Below, piece by piece: positions 56,482 through 64,000 of a stretch of DNA of 64,000 nucleotides. The stretch is taken from assembly GCF_000376785.1 (NCBI RefSeq), contig NZ_AQXX01000125.1, positions 1 to 64,000 on the forward strand. The letters run 5' to 3'. The DNA is from Hahella ganghwensis DSM 17046 (GTDB lineage: Bacteria; Pseudomonadota; Gammaproteobacteria; Pseudomonadales; Oleiphilaceae). Position 1 is the stretch's first letter; each line of letters starts with the position of its first letter. The notes under the pieces were generated by a model. The model had not been told where the DNA came from. It saw nothing but the letters and a program-made list of their open reading frames with translations, and did no database searches. The position numbers and the translations under genes were made by a program.

Positions 56482-57237
56482 ATGAAACGATTATCAATAG
56501 GCACGCTTTTATTTTTAACATGTACCCTCACCCAGGCAGCCAGCCTCACGTTCAATACCCAAGACTTCCGCCCTTTTACGTATTTGCAGGAAAATACCGT
56601 TTCCGGCCCAGGGGCTGAACTGGTGAGCCTGATCTGCCAATCCGCCGGATTCAATTGTTCTGTCAATCTGATGGACTGGACAGAGGCCCAAAAAGAAGCC
56701 AGAGATAAAAAGGTCGACGGTCTATTTGTTATTGGCTGGAATGAGAAGAGAAGTGAATGGCTGCATTATTCCCTGCCCATTATCACGACCCAATATGGTT
56801 TCTTCGTCCAGGAGAGCAATAGCAAATCCTACACAACCCTGACCAGCTTCTCGGAACACAATGTAGGGGTATTCGGTCCATCCAATACCTCCAGATCCCT
56901 GGAAAAGATTCAAAAGGCTGTCCCTTCATTGAATATCAGTATGGCGCCTGATGATCTGGTTTCCTTTCAAATGCTCAGTAATGGCAAGGTTGATGCCGTA
57001 TATTCCAACCGGGATGTGGGGCTTGAGATATTGCAACAACTCAAAATCAATAACGTTCGTTATGCATGGCGCCATAAGACACTTAATTACTACATCGGAT
57101 TTGTTAAACATCACACCAGCCGCCGCTTGATCAATGATTTCAATAAAACACTGAAATCTCTCTATAAATCCGGTGAAGCGCAGAAAATTCTGGCAAAGTA
57201 CGGGATCGATTCCCCAATGGAAGCCGATCAGCCTTAG
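56482..57237 (+). CDS. Solitary periplasmic binding protein, family 3 (copy 1)
   Basis: 251-residue exported protein with a signal peptide (about 1-19, ending QAA-S) and a family-3 (amino-acid type) binding fold. Motifs include FNTQDFRPFTYLQENTVSGP, FVIGWNEKRSEWLHYSLPI and VGVFGPSNTSRSL. The last is shared almost exactly with the next gene. No permease or ATPase gene is nearby, so it probably senses or delivers a ligand to another system. The two genes are tandem duplicates at the level of architecture. Confidence 0.82.
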   Translation: MKRLSIGTLLFLTCTLTQAASLTFNTQDFRPFTYLQENTVSGPGAELVSLICQSAGFNCSVNLMDWTEAQKEARDKKVDGLFVIGWNEKRSEWLHYSLPIITTQYGFFVQESNSKSYTTLTSFSEHNVGVFGPSNTSRSLEKIQKAVPSLNISMAPDDLVSFQMLSNGKVDAVYSNRDVGLEILQQLKINNVRYAWRHKTLNYYIGFVKHHTSRRLINDFNKTLKSLYKSGEAQKILAKYGIDSPMEADQP

Positions 57238-57309
57238 TCTTTGTGGTTTTAAAAATTTAAATAAGATCAGCAATCACACTCATCCGAGTTCGGATGGGGA
57301 GTCACGAGC

Positions 57310-58110
57310 ATGAAACTTATTGCACTATCGTTATTAAGCCTCATCCTTGGCATTGCCGTCAGTACTGTCAGGGCACAACCAGAATTGTCCTTTGTCACGC
57401 AGGATTTCGGCCCGTTTCAGGTCGACTCTGATACCGGAGCCCGAGGTCCCGCGGTTGAGATCGTTCGTCGAGCCTGCGAAATTTCCAGGATCAATTGTCG
57501 CGTAAGACTCTACCCCTGGAGACGAGCCCTGCAGCTCGCCCATGACGCTGCAGTCAATGGGCTGTTTGTGATCGGCCGGAATCCAGAGCGCGAAGACTGG
57601 CTATATTTCTCAGAGCCGATTATCGCAACTGAATACGGTTTTTTTGTTCCTTTGAACGACACTGGTAACTACGAGCGGATAGACGACTTTGCCAATCTGC
57701 GGGTTGGCGTATTCGGTCCTTCGAATACATCCAGATCTTTAACGCAAATCGCCAAAAAGCTTGGCAATCTGACCATGGAAATGTCGCCGGATGATCTCGA
57801 CGGTTTTCGCAAACTCAATGCCAACAGAATTCAGGCCGTCTATTCCAATAAAAGTGTTGGAATGTACATCCGTCAGCAACTTTCGCTGACGAATATCCGC
57901 TACGCCCACAGTGATCGGAAGTTGCTTTATTACATTGGTTTTGTACGGGCTGTAACCCCCAAGACCATTGTTGATGATTTTAATGAGGCACTCAGAGAAA
58001 TGAACATGATGGGTGAATTACAAGAGATATTACTTCGCCACAATCTGACACCTGCCCAGTTATCCATTTCTCCGAAAAAACTCTACACACAAGCAGGCGG
58101 GCAACAGTGA
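57310..58110 (+). CDS. Solitary periplasmic binding protein, family 3 (copy 2)
   Basis: 266-residue exported protein with signal peptide (about 1-22). It is clearly paralogous to the upstream gene: FVTQDFGPFQVDSDTGARGP, GLFVIGRNPEREDWLYFSEP, VGVFGPSNTSRSL, then AVYSNKSVG. The gap to copy 1 is 72 bp and includes a short CATCCGA/TCGGATG hairpin, so read-through or a separate promoter are both possible. The start is ATG. Ligand unknown. Confidence 0.85.
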   Translation: MKLIALSLLSLILGIAVSTVRAQPELSFVTQDFGPFQVDSDTGARGPAVEIVRRACEISRINCRVRLYPWRRALQLAHDAAVNGLFVIGRNPEREDWLYFSEPIIATEYGFFVPLNDTGNYERIDDFANLRVGVFGPSNTSRSLTQIAKKLGNLTMEMSPDDLDGFRKLNANRIQAVYSNKSVGMYIRQQLSLTNIRYAHSDRKLLYYIGFVRAVTPKTIVDDFNEALREMNMMGELQEILLRHNLTPAQLSISPKKLYTQAGGQQ

Positions 58111-58122
58111 TTACATCCCCCG

Positions 58123-58138
58123 TGTGACAAAGATCACA
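58123..58138 (+). promoter_or_regulatory. Consensus CRP/Vfr site before copy 3
   Basis: TGTGACAAAGATCACA fits TGTGA-N6-TCACA. It lies about 80 bp before the start of the third binding-protein gene. Confidence 0.6.
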
Positions 58139-58215
58139 ATTTGAGTGCAAAACTTCCGCGGGGGAACTATTATTCACTTTAAGGGTGGCTTTAGTTCATA
58201 GTCAGGCTAAGGACA

Positions 58216-59043
58216 GTGATTCTTTCATTTATTCAACCGCTTATCGTTACCTTAAACAGCTGGAAGGCTGTCGGGTTTCTGAATCCGGCGGCCAGGGCAT
58301 CTTTCTACCGCCCAATTCATCTGACAATCCTCTGCTTTCTCATACTCCTGTCTGTGTCGGTTCGTTCAGAAGAGACCTCACCTGAAATTCAGGTCAGGGT
58401 TGCAGTAAATAATGCCCCACCTTACCGAATTATTGACGACTCACAGGTTGGAGGCCTTTACATTGATATATTCAACGCACTGGCTGACCGTTTACGCTGG
58501 CATGTTATCTATGAGGAAGTCCCCTTTCCCAGAGCACTTCATATGATGGAGTTCGGGCAGGCAGATATCATGCTTGGCCCGATCCGTCGGCCGGAACGGG
58601 AAGCTTTCATGGATTATTCAATTCCCGCATTTCCTCCGGAAAGAAAACTGTTTTTGGTTAAAAGCCAGGAACAATTGATACACAGCTATCAAGACCTGAA
58701 AGACAAAAACATCGGTACACTGCGCGGCAGTGTCTATTTTATCCGCTTTGACAGGGATAAGAGCCTGACAAAAATTGAAGGGAGTAACTACCGAAACCTA
58801 CTCCGAATGCTGGAATTTGGACGTCTGGATACCGTCATTATCCCGGAACTTCTGGCAGTGGCTCTGCAAAAAGAAATGGGACTGCAGTTTCTGGCTTCAC
58901 CCTACACTATTCCAGGAGAGACCTCTTATATCACCCTATCCCGCAAGTCGTTGCTCAAAGAGCACGTCCGTGAGATCAAAGAAGCACTGGACCAGCTCAA
59001 ATCCGATCAGACCTACAGCAGGCTAGTGGACAAGTACCGCTGA
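58216..59043 (+). CDS. Solitary periplasmic binding protein, family 3 (copy 3, divergent)
   Basis: Family-3 binding protein of up to 275 residues: PPYRIIDDSQVGGLYIDIFN, FPRALHMMEFGQADIMLGPI and IGTLRGSVYFIRF. It lacks the GPSNTSRSL block of copies 1 and 2, so it is an older relative. The start is uncertain: GTG 58216 is the longest option, and the ribosome site AAGGA lies only two bases before it. A hydrophobic segment near residues 34-46 would be the export signal, implying the true start may be further in. Confidence 0.75.
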   Translation: MILSFIQPLIVTLNSWKAVGFLNPAARASFYRPIHLTILCFLILLSVSVRSEETSPEIQVRVAVNNAPPYRIIDDSQVGGLYIDIFNALADRLRWHVIYEEVPFPRALHMMEFGQADIMLGPIRRPEREAFMDYSIPAFPPERKLFLVKSQEQLIHSYQDLKDKNIGTLRGSVYFIRFDRDKSLTKIEGSNYRNLLRMLEFGRLDTVIIPELLAVALQKEMGLQFLASPYTIPGETSYITLSRKSLLKEHVREIKEALDQLKSDQTYSRLVDKYR

Positions 59044-59066
59044 CTGTAAATGTTTGATTCGACTGA

Positions 59067-59447
59067 CTACTGTTTTTGACGTGACTGATGTGGATCTCCT
59101 GAGAGCCCAATAAGACAAAGAACGATGGCTGTTATGTTCGTTGTCAGGGGATTAAATGCCTCAATCAAAAGCCCAGGGCTGAATATCATGACATCCAGCA
59201 GCAACATTACCAAAGCTGCCAGGGCAATGATCAGCGGCCACCTGGAATACCTGAACCAAAGAATAAGCAAGGCCAGCCCGATTTCCATCCCTCCGCCGAC
59301 AGTTGCCACCACTTCGGCCGGAAGGTTAATCCCGTGAGCATCAATCATGCTCACTTCCACCGGGCTCAGGAAAAGTATTTTTGGAACCAGTCCATGATAG
59401 AAAAACACAAATGCCAGAGTAATACGGCTCCAAAAATGATGATTCAT
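59067..59447 (-). CDS. DoxX-like membrane protein
   Basis: 126-residue inner-membrane protein with four hydrophobic segments (about 8-24, 45-62, 67-87 and 97-115). The opening ITLAFVFFYHGLVPKILF with His-Gly-Leu-Pro/Val resembles the DoxX/DoxD family of small membrane proteins. Function uncertain; relatives are tied to thiol or redox processes. ATG start. It converges with the third binding-protein gene. Confidence 0.75.
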   Translation of the reverse strand: MNHHFWSRITLAFVFFYHGLVPKILFLSPVEVSMIDAHGINLPAEVVATVGGGMEIGLALLILWFRYSRWPLIIALAALVMLLLDVMIFSPGLLIEAFNPLTTNITAIVLCLIGLSGDPHQSRQKQ

Positions 59448-59859
59448 ACATTCCTCAAAACTGAATAATGAGGATTCCAGTCCTCATAAGCCGCCACTTC
59501 TTGTAAACACCTGCTATTGGTGGACACGCCCAGAAGATCAATATTTCACCAAGGCAAACCTTCAGGGATCTGGAATTCCTCATAGATGGCACAAAAGGGT
59601 GTCTCATATAAATTTCTTCGTCAATCTCTTGTATAGCCATCTCTTGTATAGCGATAGAAACCTGACTCTATCGATCAAAGATACAACGACATATTTAAGA
59701 ACATCATACAAGGGCTATAGTTTTCGCCGATAAGGTTCCCCGGTAAAAACGATGACTCCTCAGTTAGTGAACAGGTTAGACTTCAGACCTGTCAGGCTTT
59801 CAGTTTTTTCAATCTGGCAGCCTTACCACCAAAGAAAAATCAATGAAAGGGAGAGCACA
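59448..59859. other. 412-bp intergenic region with short tandem direct repeat
   Basis: No supported gene. It holds two exact copies of ATCTCTTGTATAGC (59624-59637 and 59639-59652), one base apart, which could be a regulatory repeat or a slippage scar. Any longer ORF upstream of the next gene starts well before the ribosome site and is not supported. Confidence 0.5.
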
Positions 59860-60300
59860 ATGACCTCAAACCAAATACGTGGAATTCTTATTGGCGGCAT
59901 GCTTTTACTGCTGGGTTCGGCCGGCCTTGCCCACAGCGAAACACAAACCCTCAGCGTTGACGGCGTCGAAAACACCTCCATCGTCGACTACAAGGAAATC
60001 CTAAACAAAGGCGCTCAATTGACCCTGGAGCCCGGCCATTACCTGATCAATATCACTGAAGGAAAGTTTTCCTACGGCCCAACCTTCCCCGCCGAGCCCT
60101 TTGTCATGGTATTTCTTGACGGCGAAATCACCAAACATGCCAACGGTGTGACCCCGCCTGCATCCTGGGCCACATTACAATCCTATGATGATGTATTGAA
60201 TGTATCGGTCACCAAGACCACCAAGCTCTACGCCACCTACCTTGACCGCAACCAGAAGAACAACAGTGGCGGTGTCAAGCTTTCGGTTACCCGTCAGTAA
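59860..60300 (+). CDS. Secreted hypothetical protein, 146 residues
   Basis: Exported protein with a signal peptide (about 1-26, ending AHS-E). The mature part is short beta-rich sequence (LTLEPGHYLINITEGKFSYG; VSVTKTTKLYATYLD) without cysteines. No family recognised. ATG 59860 is chosen because GGGAGAG lies six bases upstream; a longer version starting at ATG 59752 has no ribosome site. The next gene is on the same strand 419 bp later, so the two are likely separate transcripts. Confidence 0.7.
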   Translation: MTSNQIRGILIGGMLLLLGSAGLAHSETQTLSVDGVENTSIVDYKEILNKGAQLTLEPGHYLINITEGKFSYGPTFPAEPFVMVFLDGEITKHANGVTPPASWATLQSYDDVLNVSVTKTTKLYATYLDRNQKNNSGGVKLSVTRQ

Positions 60301-60719
60301 TTCCCATTACCAGTACTTTTATCGTAAATAATGGGCAGCTTAGTCTGTCCGTTATTTTTCTATCAGCCGGGTCAATTTCCCTGGCTCTTCAGGCGCTTTA
60401 AAATCGCGCCCGTACGACCTCCTCTCATAACAATTTTATTTCTTATCCGTCATACACTTAGAAATATAATTCGCTTCATTACCAATTTATTTCCAACTAT
60501 AGACGGAACTGATAACACCCCAAGACAAAAGATTCTTTAACCTTTTTCTCCCCCCCCATAACATGCTGTTGAGCGTTGCAGAAAGATCATCTCCTGGTCT
60601 GCTGTGGTATGGCTCATCAATAAGGGTAATCAGTTAACCGGCAGTTTGACTACCCGCAAACAACTATCTCGATTTTGATTTACTTACTTTCAACATATCT
60701 TTTCAAAGGAATTGCAGCC
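60301..60719. other. 419-bp intergenic region, nothing recognised
   Basis: A run of eight C (about 60550) and low-complexity AT-rich sequence. A TTGACT near 60645 could be a -35 element but has no good partner. No ORF or RNA gene seen. Confidence 0.45.
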
Positions 60720-61481
60720 ATGGATCAGAAAGTTATCTACGTGGTGGGAGACCCCTTCGCGGAAATGAAGAGACTGGGAAATATCATCACAGTATCAGAC
60801 CTGAAAAAGCAGCTGGCTGAAGGCTCGACACTTGATGAAGAAATCTCCTATGTTATGGCACAGGGTGCGGACAGAGTGAACGAAGGCGGTTTTCTAAAAT
60901 TTATCACCGCAGATACCACCCAATCCCGTCCACTTGCCAGCTCTTTGGCAACCCATAAGCACAAATCTCACAATATACTGATTTCTGCACCTCAGAAGGT
61001 CTCGGATGTGCTTTATCGCAGCAATGTATTGATTGACGGAAACTGTGCAGAAATCAGCGATCACAGCACCGGGTTGCACGTTCAGGGAATGGTCATCATG
61101 GAAGCTGCGCGCCAGATGGTCACTGCAGTGACAGAGGACCACATTTTCCCGGCGGAATCCCGAGGATCATATTTTTTCGTTTTGAATCAAATGGACGCAA
61201 ACTTTCATCGCTTTGCTTTTCCGTTTGCCATGCATATTGATTGCCGTTTGGACCGTTGTGAGTTGGATGAACGCGGCAACTACAGCTGTGATTATGTTAT
61301 GGACGTCATCCAGAACGGCCAGTCTACAGCGACCATCCGCATTGTCTTCAAGTGTTATGACAAATCCTTGATTGCCAGAAAAGAGGAAAAAATGGCAGCA
61401 CAGACGTTGGAGAGTCTTCTGGCAGAAGATACGAGACGTCTGGCCGACCAGTATCAACCTTCACAGTTAGAACCAGCCTGA
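60720..61481 (+). CDS. AfsA-like hotdog-domain protein
   Basis: 253-residue cytoplasmic protein resembling the A-factor biosynthesis hotdog family. The first hotdog half (about 78-145) has THKHKSHNILISAPQ and STGLHVQGMVIMEAARQM, the typical helix; the second half (about 150-235) has YFFVLNQMDANFHRFAF and VMDVIQNGQSTATIRIVFKC. Streptomyces AfsA condenses a beta-keto acyl donor with dihydroxyacetone phosphate to start gamma-butyrolactone signals. AfsA itself is about 300 residues. No Streptomyces-type butyrolactone reductase or receptor is evident nearby. ATG start with AAAGGA 10 bases upstream. Confidence 0.8.
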   Translation: MDQKVIYVVGDPFAEMKRLGNIITVSDLKKQLAEGSTLDEEISYVMAQGADRVNEGGFLKFITADTTQSRPLASSLATHKHKSHNILISAPQKVSDVLYRSNVLIDGNCAEISDHSTGLHVQGMVIMEAARQMVTAVTEDHIFPAESRGSYFFVLNQMDANFHRFAFPFAMHIDCRLDRCELDERGNYSCDYVMDVIQNGQSTATIRIVFKCYDKSLIARKEEKMAAQTLESLLAEDTRRLADQYQPSQLEPA

Positions 61482-61501
61482 ACCCTGTAAAGGAAAGCTC
61501 A

Positions 61502-63193
61502 ATGAAAATTCTAAAAACACTGCTTCTTTCATTATCGCTGTCTTTAATCGGCAGCTTTGCCATGGCCTCAGAGGAATTTCCCACCCGTGCGGAGGTGCTG
61601 GCACAGTTACTCGACAGCACCAATGACTTCTTTTCGACCTACGGCAACTGTCCTCGCACTGACATCGCTACCAGTTGCGGTGACGGTGTCTGTGCAACCG
61701 GCAACGGTGAGACGGCTGCAATGTGCCCGCAGGATTGTAACTCTGCACCGGTCATTGGCTGGACCAAACAAGCCTTCTGCGATGAAGTCAAAGCAGTCTA
61801 CGAGCCATCTTCCTTTGAGGAAATGGCCGACATCATGCAGGAAGCCAGAGTCAAGGGCCAGAAAGTCAAGATTCTGGGCAGCCGCTATTCCATGTCCAGG
61901 ATCATCTGTACTGACGGTATCGTCATTATCACCACCCACCTCAATCGCATCCATGGCATTGAGCAGTACCAGGGTGAACAAACCGTTCTGGTTGACGGCG
62001 GTGTCACACTCAAAGCATTGAATGAGTGGCTTTATGACCGTGGACTCGCTCTCGGCTACGGCACGATTGCCCCCTACCGGACCACTGTCGCAGGTGTCAT
62101 CGGCACCGGCTCACACGGCGGTTCCTACAAGCACAATGCCGTTCTCTCGAATGACGTCGCCAGCGTTGAGATCATTAACTCTGAAGGAGATCTGGTAGAG
62201 TACTCTGACCAGTCAAAAGATCCCAATATTATCAAAGCCCTGAGAGCTCACCTTGGTCTTCTGGGTGTAGTGACTAAAGTTCGATTGAAGGTTCAGCCTA
62301 CTTTTAATCTCCACGTGGAAATCGACACCAAACCAGAAGAAGCCCTGTTCGCTGGAGAAGGTATCCGTGGACTGGTTGATGACTGCGACTACAGTGGTAT
62401 CACCTGGTTCCCTCATACTGGCAAAATCGTCCGGGCCTGTGGTCAGGAAACGGACGCTCCAGCCGACCCAGGCGCCAGAACGGTCCTGCTTAAACCTCAG
62501 GGAGGCGATCTCGCGCTACTTCATCGTCTGCAGAAGGGTATTCATCTGAGTGCCTGCTACAAACCAGTGGCGGCTTTAACTGAGTGGTACCAGTATGAGC
62601 TCTACAGCAGTGGCCCCTACCTGTTGAAGCACGATGGCAACGGAGACGTCATCCAGACTTACGAGGCCACAGGCCCGGCCCATATGATGCTCAGCGGTGA
62701 AGCGACTCCAAGCCCAGTACTGCACTTTATCACCGATTACGCTTTCTCGGTTCCGAACCAGAACGCGGAAGCAGCTGTCGCCTTTATTAACGACTATCTG
62801 CGTGAACGTCACCTGAGCCTGCCGATTGGTGCCGTTTACATGCGATTCTCTCCTTCTGACGACGCCTCGCTGATGGCACATTCAAGCGCCGGCGGCGACT
62901 TCAATCTAAACCAGCCAGCCTTGAACCTAGAGTTTCTGGTTTATCGTCCCAAGGGCTTCGATGATGCTCAAAACGCTGAGTTCACTGCTACTTACGACAA
63001 CCTGGCCAGTGAATTGATGTCCCGTTTCAGTGCTCGTCCTCATTGGGGCAAGTCAAAACAATCCCTGTTTAAAGAAGCTGTTGCAAAAGGTCTGTACGGA
63101 GACAATCTGGAGGCTTTCAAAGCCGTAGCTGTAAAGCTTGATCCCGCCGGAATCTTTAGCAATGACTGGGCGGAGGACATCGGATTGCGGTAA
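61502..63193 (+). CDS. Secreted FAD-dependent aldonolactone oxidase-like enzyme
   Basis: 563-residue exported flavoprotein. It has a signal peptide (about 1-22), an N-terminal cysteine module CGDGVCATGNG with downstream CPQDC (about 59-79), a PCMH-type FAD domain (about 95-280; GVTLKALNEWLYDRGLAL, GVIGTGSHGGSY) and a C-terminal aldonolactone-oxidase domain (about 300-560; the end carries KLDPAGIFSNDW). Where gulono-/arabinono-lactone oxidases carry a covalent-FAD histidine, this has Tyr129 (GSRYSMS), so FAD is probably non-covalent. It starts 20 bp after the AfsA-like gene: one transcript. Confidence 0.85.
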   Translation: MKILKTLLLSLSLSLIGSFAMASEEFPTRAEVLAQLLDSTNDFFSTYGNCPRTDIATSCGDGVCATGNGETAAMCPQDCNSAPVIGWTKQAFCDEVKAVYEPSSFEEMADIMQEARVKGQKVKILGSRYSMSRIICTDGIVIITTHLNRIHGIEQYQGEQTVLVDGGVTLKALNEWLYDRGLALGYGTIAPYRTTVAGVIGTGSHGGSYKHNAVLSNDVASVEIINSEGDLVEYSDQSKDPNIIKALRAHLGLLGVVTKVRLKVQPTFNLHVEIDTKPEEALFAGEGIRGLVDDCDYSGITWFPHTGKIVRACGQETDAPADPGARTVLLKPQGGDLALLHRLQKGIHLSACYKPVAALTEWYQYELYSSGPYLLKHDGNGDVIQTYEATGPAHMMLSGEATPSPVLHFITDYAFSVPNQNAEAAVAFINDYLRERHLSLPIGAVYMRFSPSDDASLMAHSSAGGDFNLNQPALNLEFLVYRPKGFDDAQNAEFTATYDNLASELMSRFSARPHWGKSKQSLFKEAVAKGLYGDNLEAFKAVAVKLDPAGIFSNDWAEDIGLR

Positions 63194-63205
63194 CGCAACT
63201 CTCTG

Positions 63206-63251
63206 GGCCCGGTCAGGACCTGGTGTCCATCCCCTGACCGGGCCATTTTTT
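63206..63251 (+). terminator. Rho-independent terminator after the flavoprotein gene
   Basis: GGCCCGGTCAGG/CCTGACCGGGCC, a 12-bp perfect stem with a 15-nt loop, followed by ATTTTTT. Confidence 0.9.
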
Positions 63252-63294
63252 ATAAACAAAATAATTAACCCCTTTTGAGATTAAGAGGTCATCC

Positions 63295-63891
63295 ATGAAA
63301 CACCATCCTACTCGCCCCCCCCTGTTTACCTCATTGGCAACCTGCCTGATGGCTGCCACAATTTCCAGCGGCGCGGCAGCGGCTCCTCCTTCCAGTACCA
63401 ACCCCCAGGGCAACGTCTTCATTTTTACTTCTGAAAGCGATCCCAATGTCCCTGCCGATGAGGAGTTCTGTGCTACTGCGCCTTTTGAGACAACTGCAAC
63501 ATTCGGCGCCAGCCTGTGGTCACTGCACACCTGGATACATAACGGCAAGCTCATGTATAACAAACTGCTGCAGATCGGAACAGCCACATCCTGTCTTGAA
63601 ATCGACCCGGACGAACTGGTGCCTGGCGGTCTGTTGCCTATCTATCTGAAGTTTGAGCTTCCCAGCGTGACATTTACCGCTGCCGGACTCTGTCAGAATA
63701 CTACTGGAGATGTGCCTATCGATGGGGTTCTGTTGACAGGATGCACCCTGAATATGGTGAACATTCCTGCAAACTCCAACATTGTCGGCGGGATGGCTTC
63801 CAGTAATTCCGTGCTGAACCCTGAGGGCCTTCCCGGGGTTAATACCGGTTCTGTGTGGACCATCAAGTACTACGAAAGCACGGAAAACTGA
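63295..63891 (+). CDS. Secreted hypothetical protein, 198 residues
   Basis: Exported protein with a signal peptide (about 1-29, ending AAAA-P). The mature part contains four to five cysteines (EEFCATAP, TSCLEI, GLCQNT, GCTLNM) likely to form disulfides, and is beta-rich. No family recognised. ATG start preceded by AAGAGGTC. The end of the gene is followed only by short direct repeats (CTGACAATTGA at 63921-63931 and 63944-63954). Confidence 0.7.
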   Translation: MKHHPTRPPLFTSLATCLMAATISSGAAAAPPSSTNPQGNVFIFTSESDPNVPADEEFCATAPFETTATFGASLWSLHTWIHNGKLMYNKLLQIGTATSCLEIDPDELVPGGLLPIYLKFELPSVTFTAAGLCQNTTGDVPIDGVLLTGCTLNMVNIPANSNIVGGMASSNSVLNPEGLPGVNTGSVWTIKYYESTEN

Positions 63892-64000
63892 GGCTGAAGT
63901 CAGGGAGTTTTATCCCTGGCCTGACAATTGACAACTACCTGAACTGACAATTGAAGACAAAAAGTGGGCTTGCTCACGAATCCACTTTTCACAGAGCCTG

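Noticed and set aside
59455-59640. 61-codon minus-strand open frame
   Set aside because: No ribosome site or family signal; it abuts short direct repeats.

Overview
The window reads as a chromosomal segment of a gammaproteobacterium, probably a marine Pseudomonadales/Oceanospirillales-type organism. The main evidence is gene order: the fatty-acid/phospholipid block plsX-fabD-fabG-acpP-pabC-mltG-tmk next to rpmF-yceD-maf-sppA-HAD phosphatase-rluC-rne is the arrangement typical of Pseudomonas-like bacteria. Heavy use of c-di-GMP proteins, a lipid-A type metallophosphatase and secreted cytochromes agree with that. I cannot name the genus from sequence alone.

Layout. 1-888: end of an IS66-type insertion sequence that has cut into an HD-GYP gene, which is also frameshifted and has lost its catalytic core. 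893-11000: the lipid/cell-wall/ribosome block, mostly on the minus strand, with two absences from the expected order (fabF between acpP and pabC; holB after tmk). 11026-19400: rne with a promoter and a long structured leader, then a UPF0149 protein, a cardiolipin-synthase-like enzyme, a PHP-domain RNase AM-like protein, YciI, an SH3-anchor protein and a PilZ protein. 19467-29008: RraA, a lipid/ester hydrolase pair, ppsA with its divergent regulator ppsR, an M16 metalloprotease and methylglyoxal synthase. 29090-37486: a membrane cluster with a MORN/PEGA protein and a receiver-domain protein ending in a membrane anchor, then Nudix, tandem PTPS-like, an MFS-acyltransferase fusion and an AEC transporter. 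37597-39720: three copies of a 156-bp structured repeat, tRNA-Glu, tRNA-Ala and gltX.

39810-50057 is a signalling region. It holds a polyamine-binding-like periplasmic protein translationally adjacent to a GGDEF-EAL protein (a pair resembling NspS-MbaA of Vibrio), a CHASE4-GGDEF cyclase, a 39-residue small ORF with its own terminator, a MITE-like element, MsrA, an LpxH-like phosphatase and a second receiver/coiled-coil/membrane-anchor protein. 50106-64000 looks accessory: a fused beta-helix/diheme cytochrome protein, TetR, SGNH hydrolase, a CadR-type metal-responsive module, three tandem solitary periplasmic binding proteins, DoxX, and a cluster with an AfsA-like hotdog protein beside a secreted flavoprotein oxidase and unknown secreted proteins.

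The most unusual items are the two tail-anchored response regulators, the polyamine/c-di-GMP pair whose GGDEF is intact but whose EAL is degenerate, the AfsA-like/secreted-flavoprotein cluster, and the tandem structured repeat abutting tRNA-Glu. Function assignments rest on motif recognition by eye; no database search was possible.
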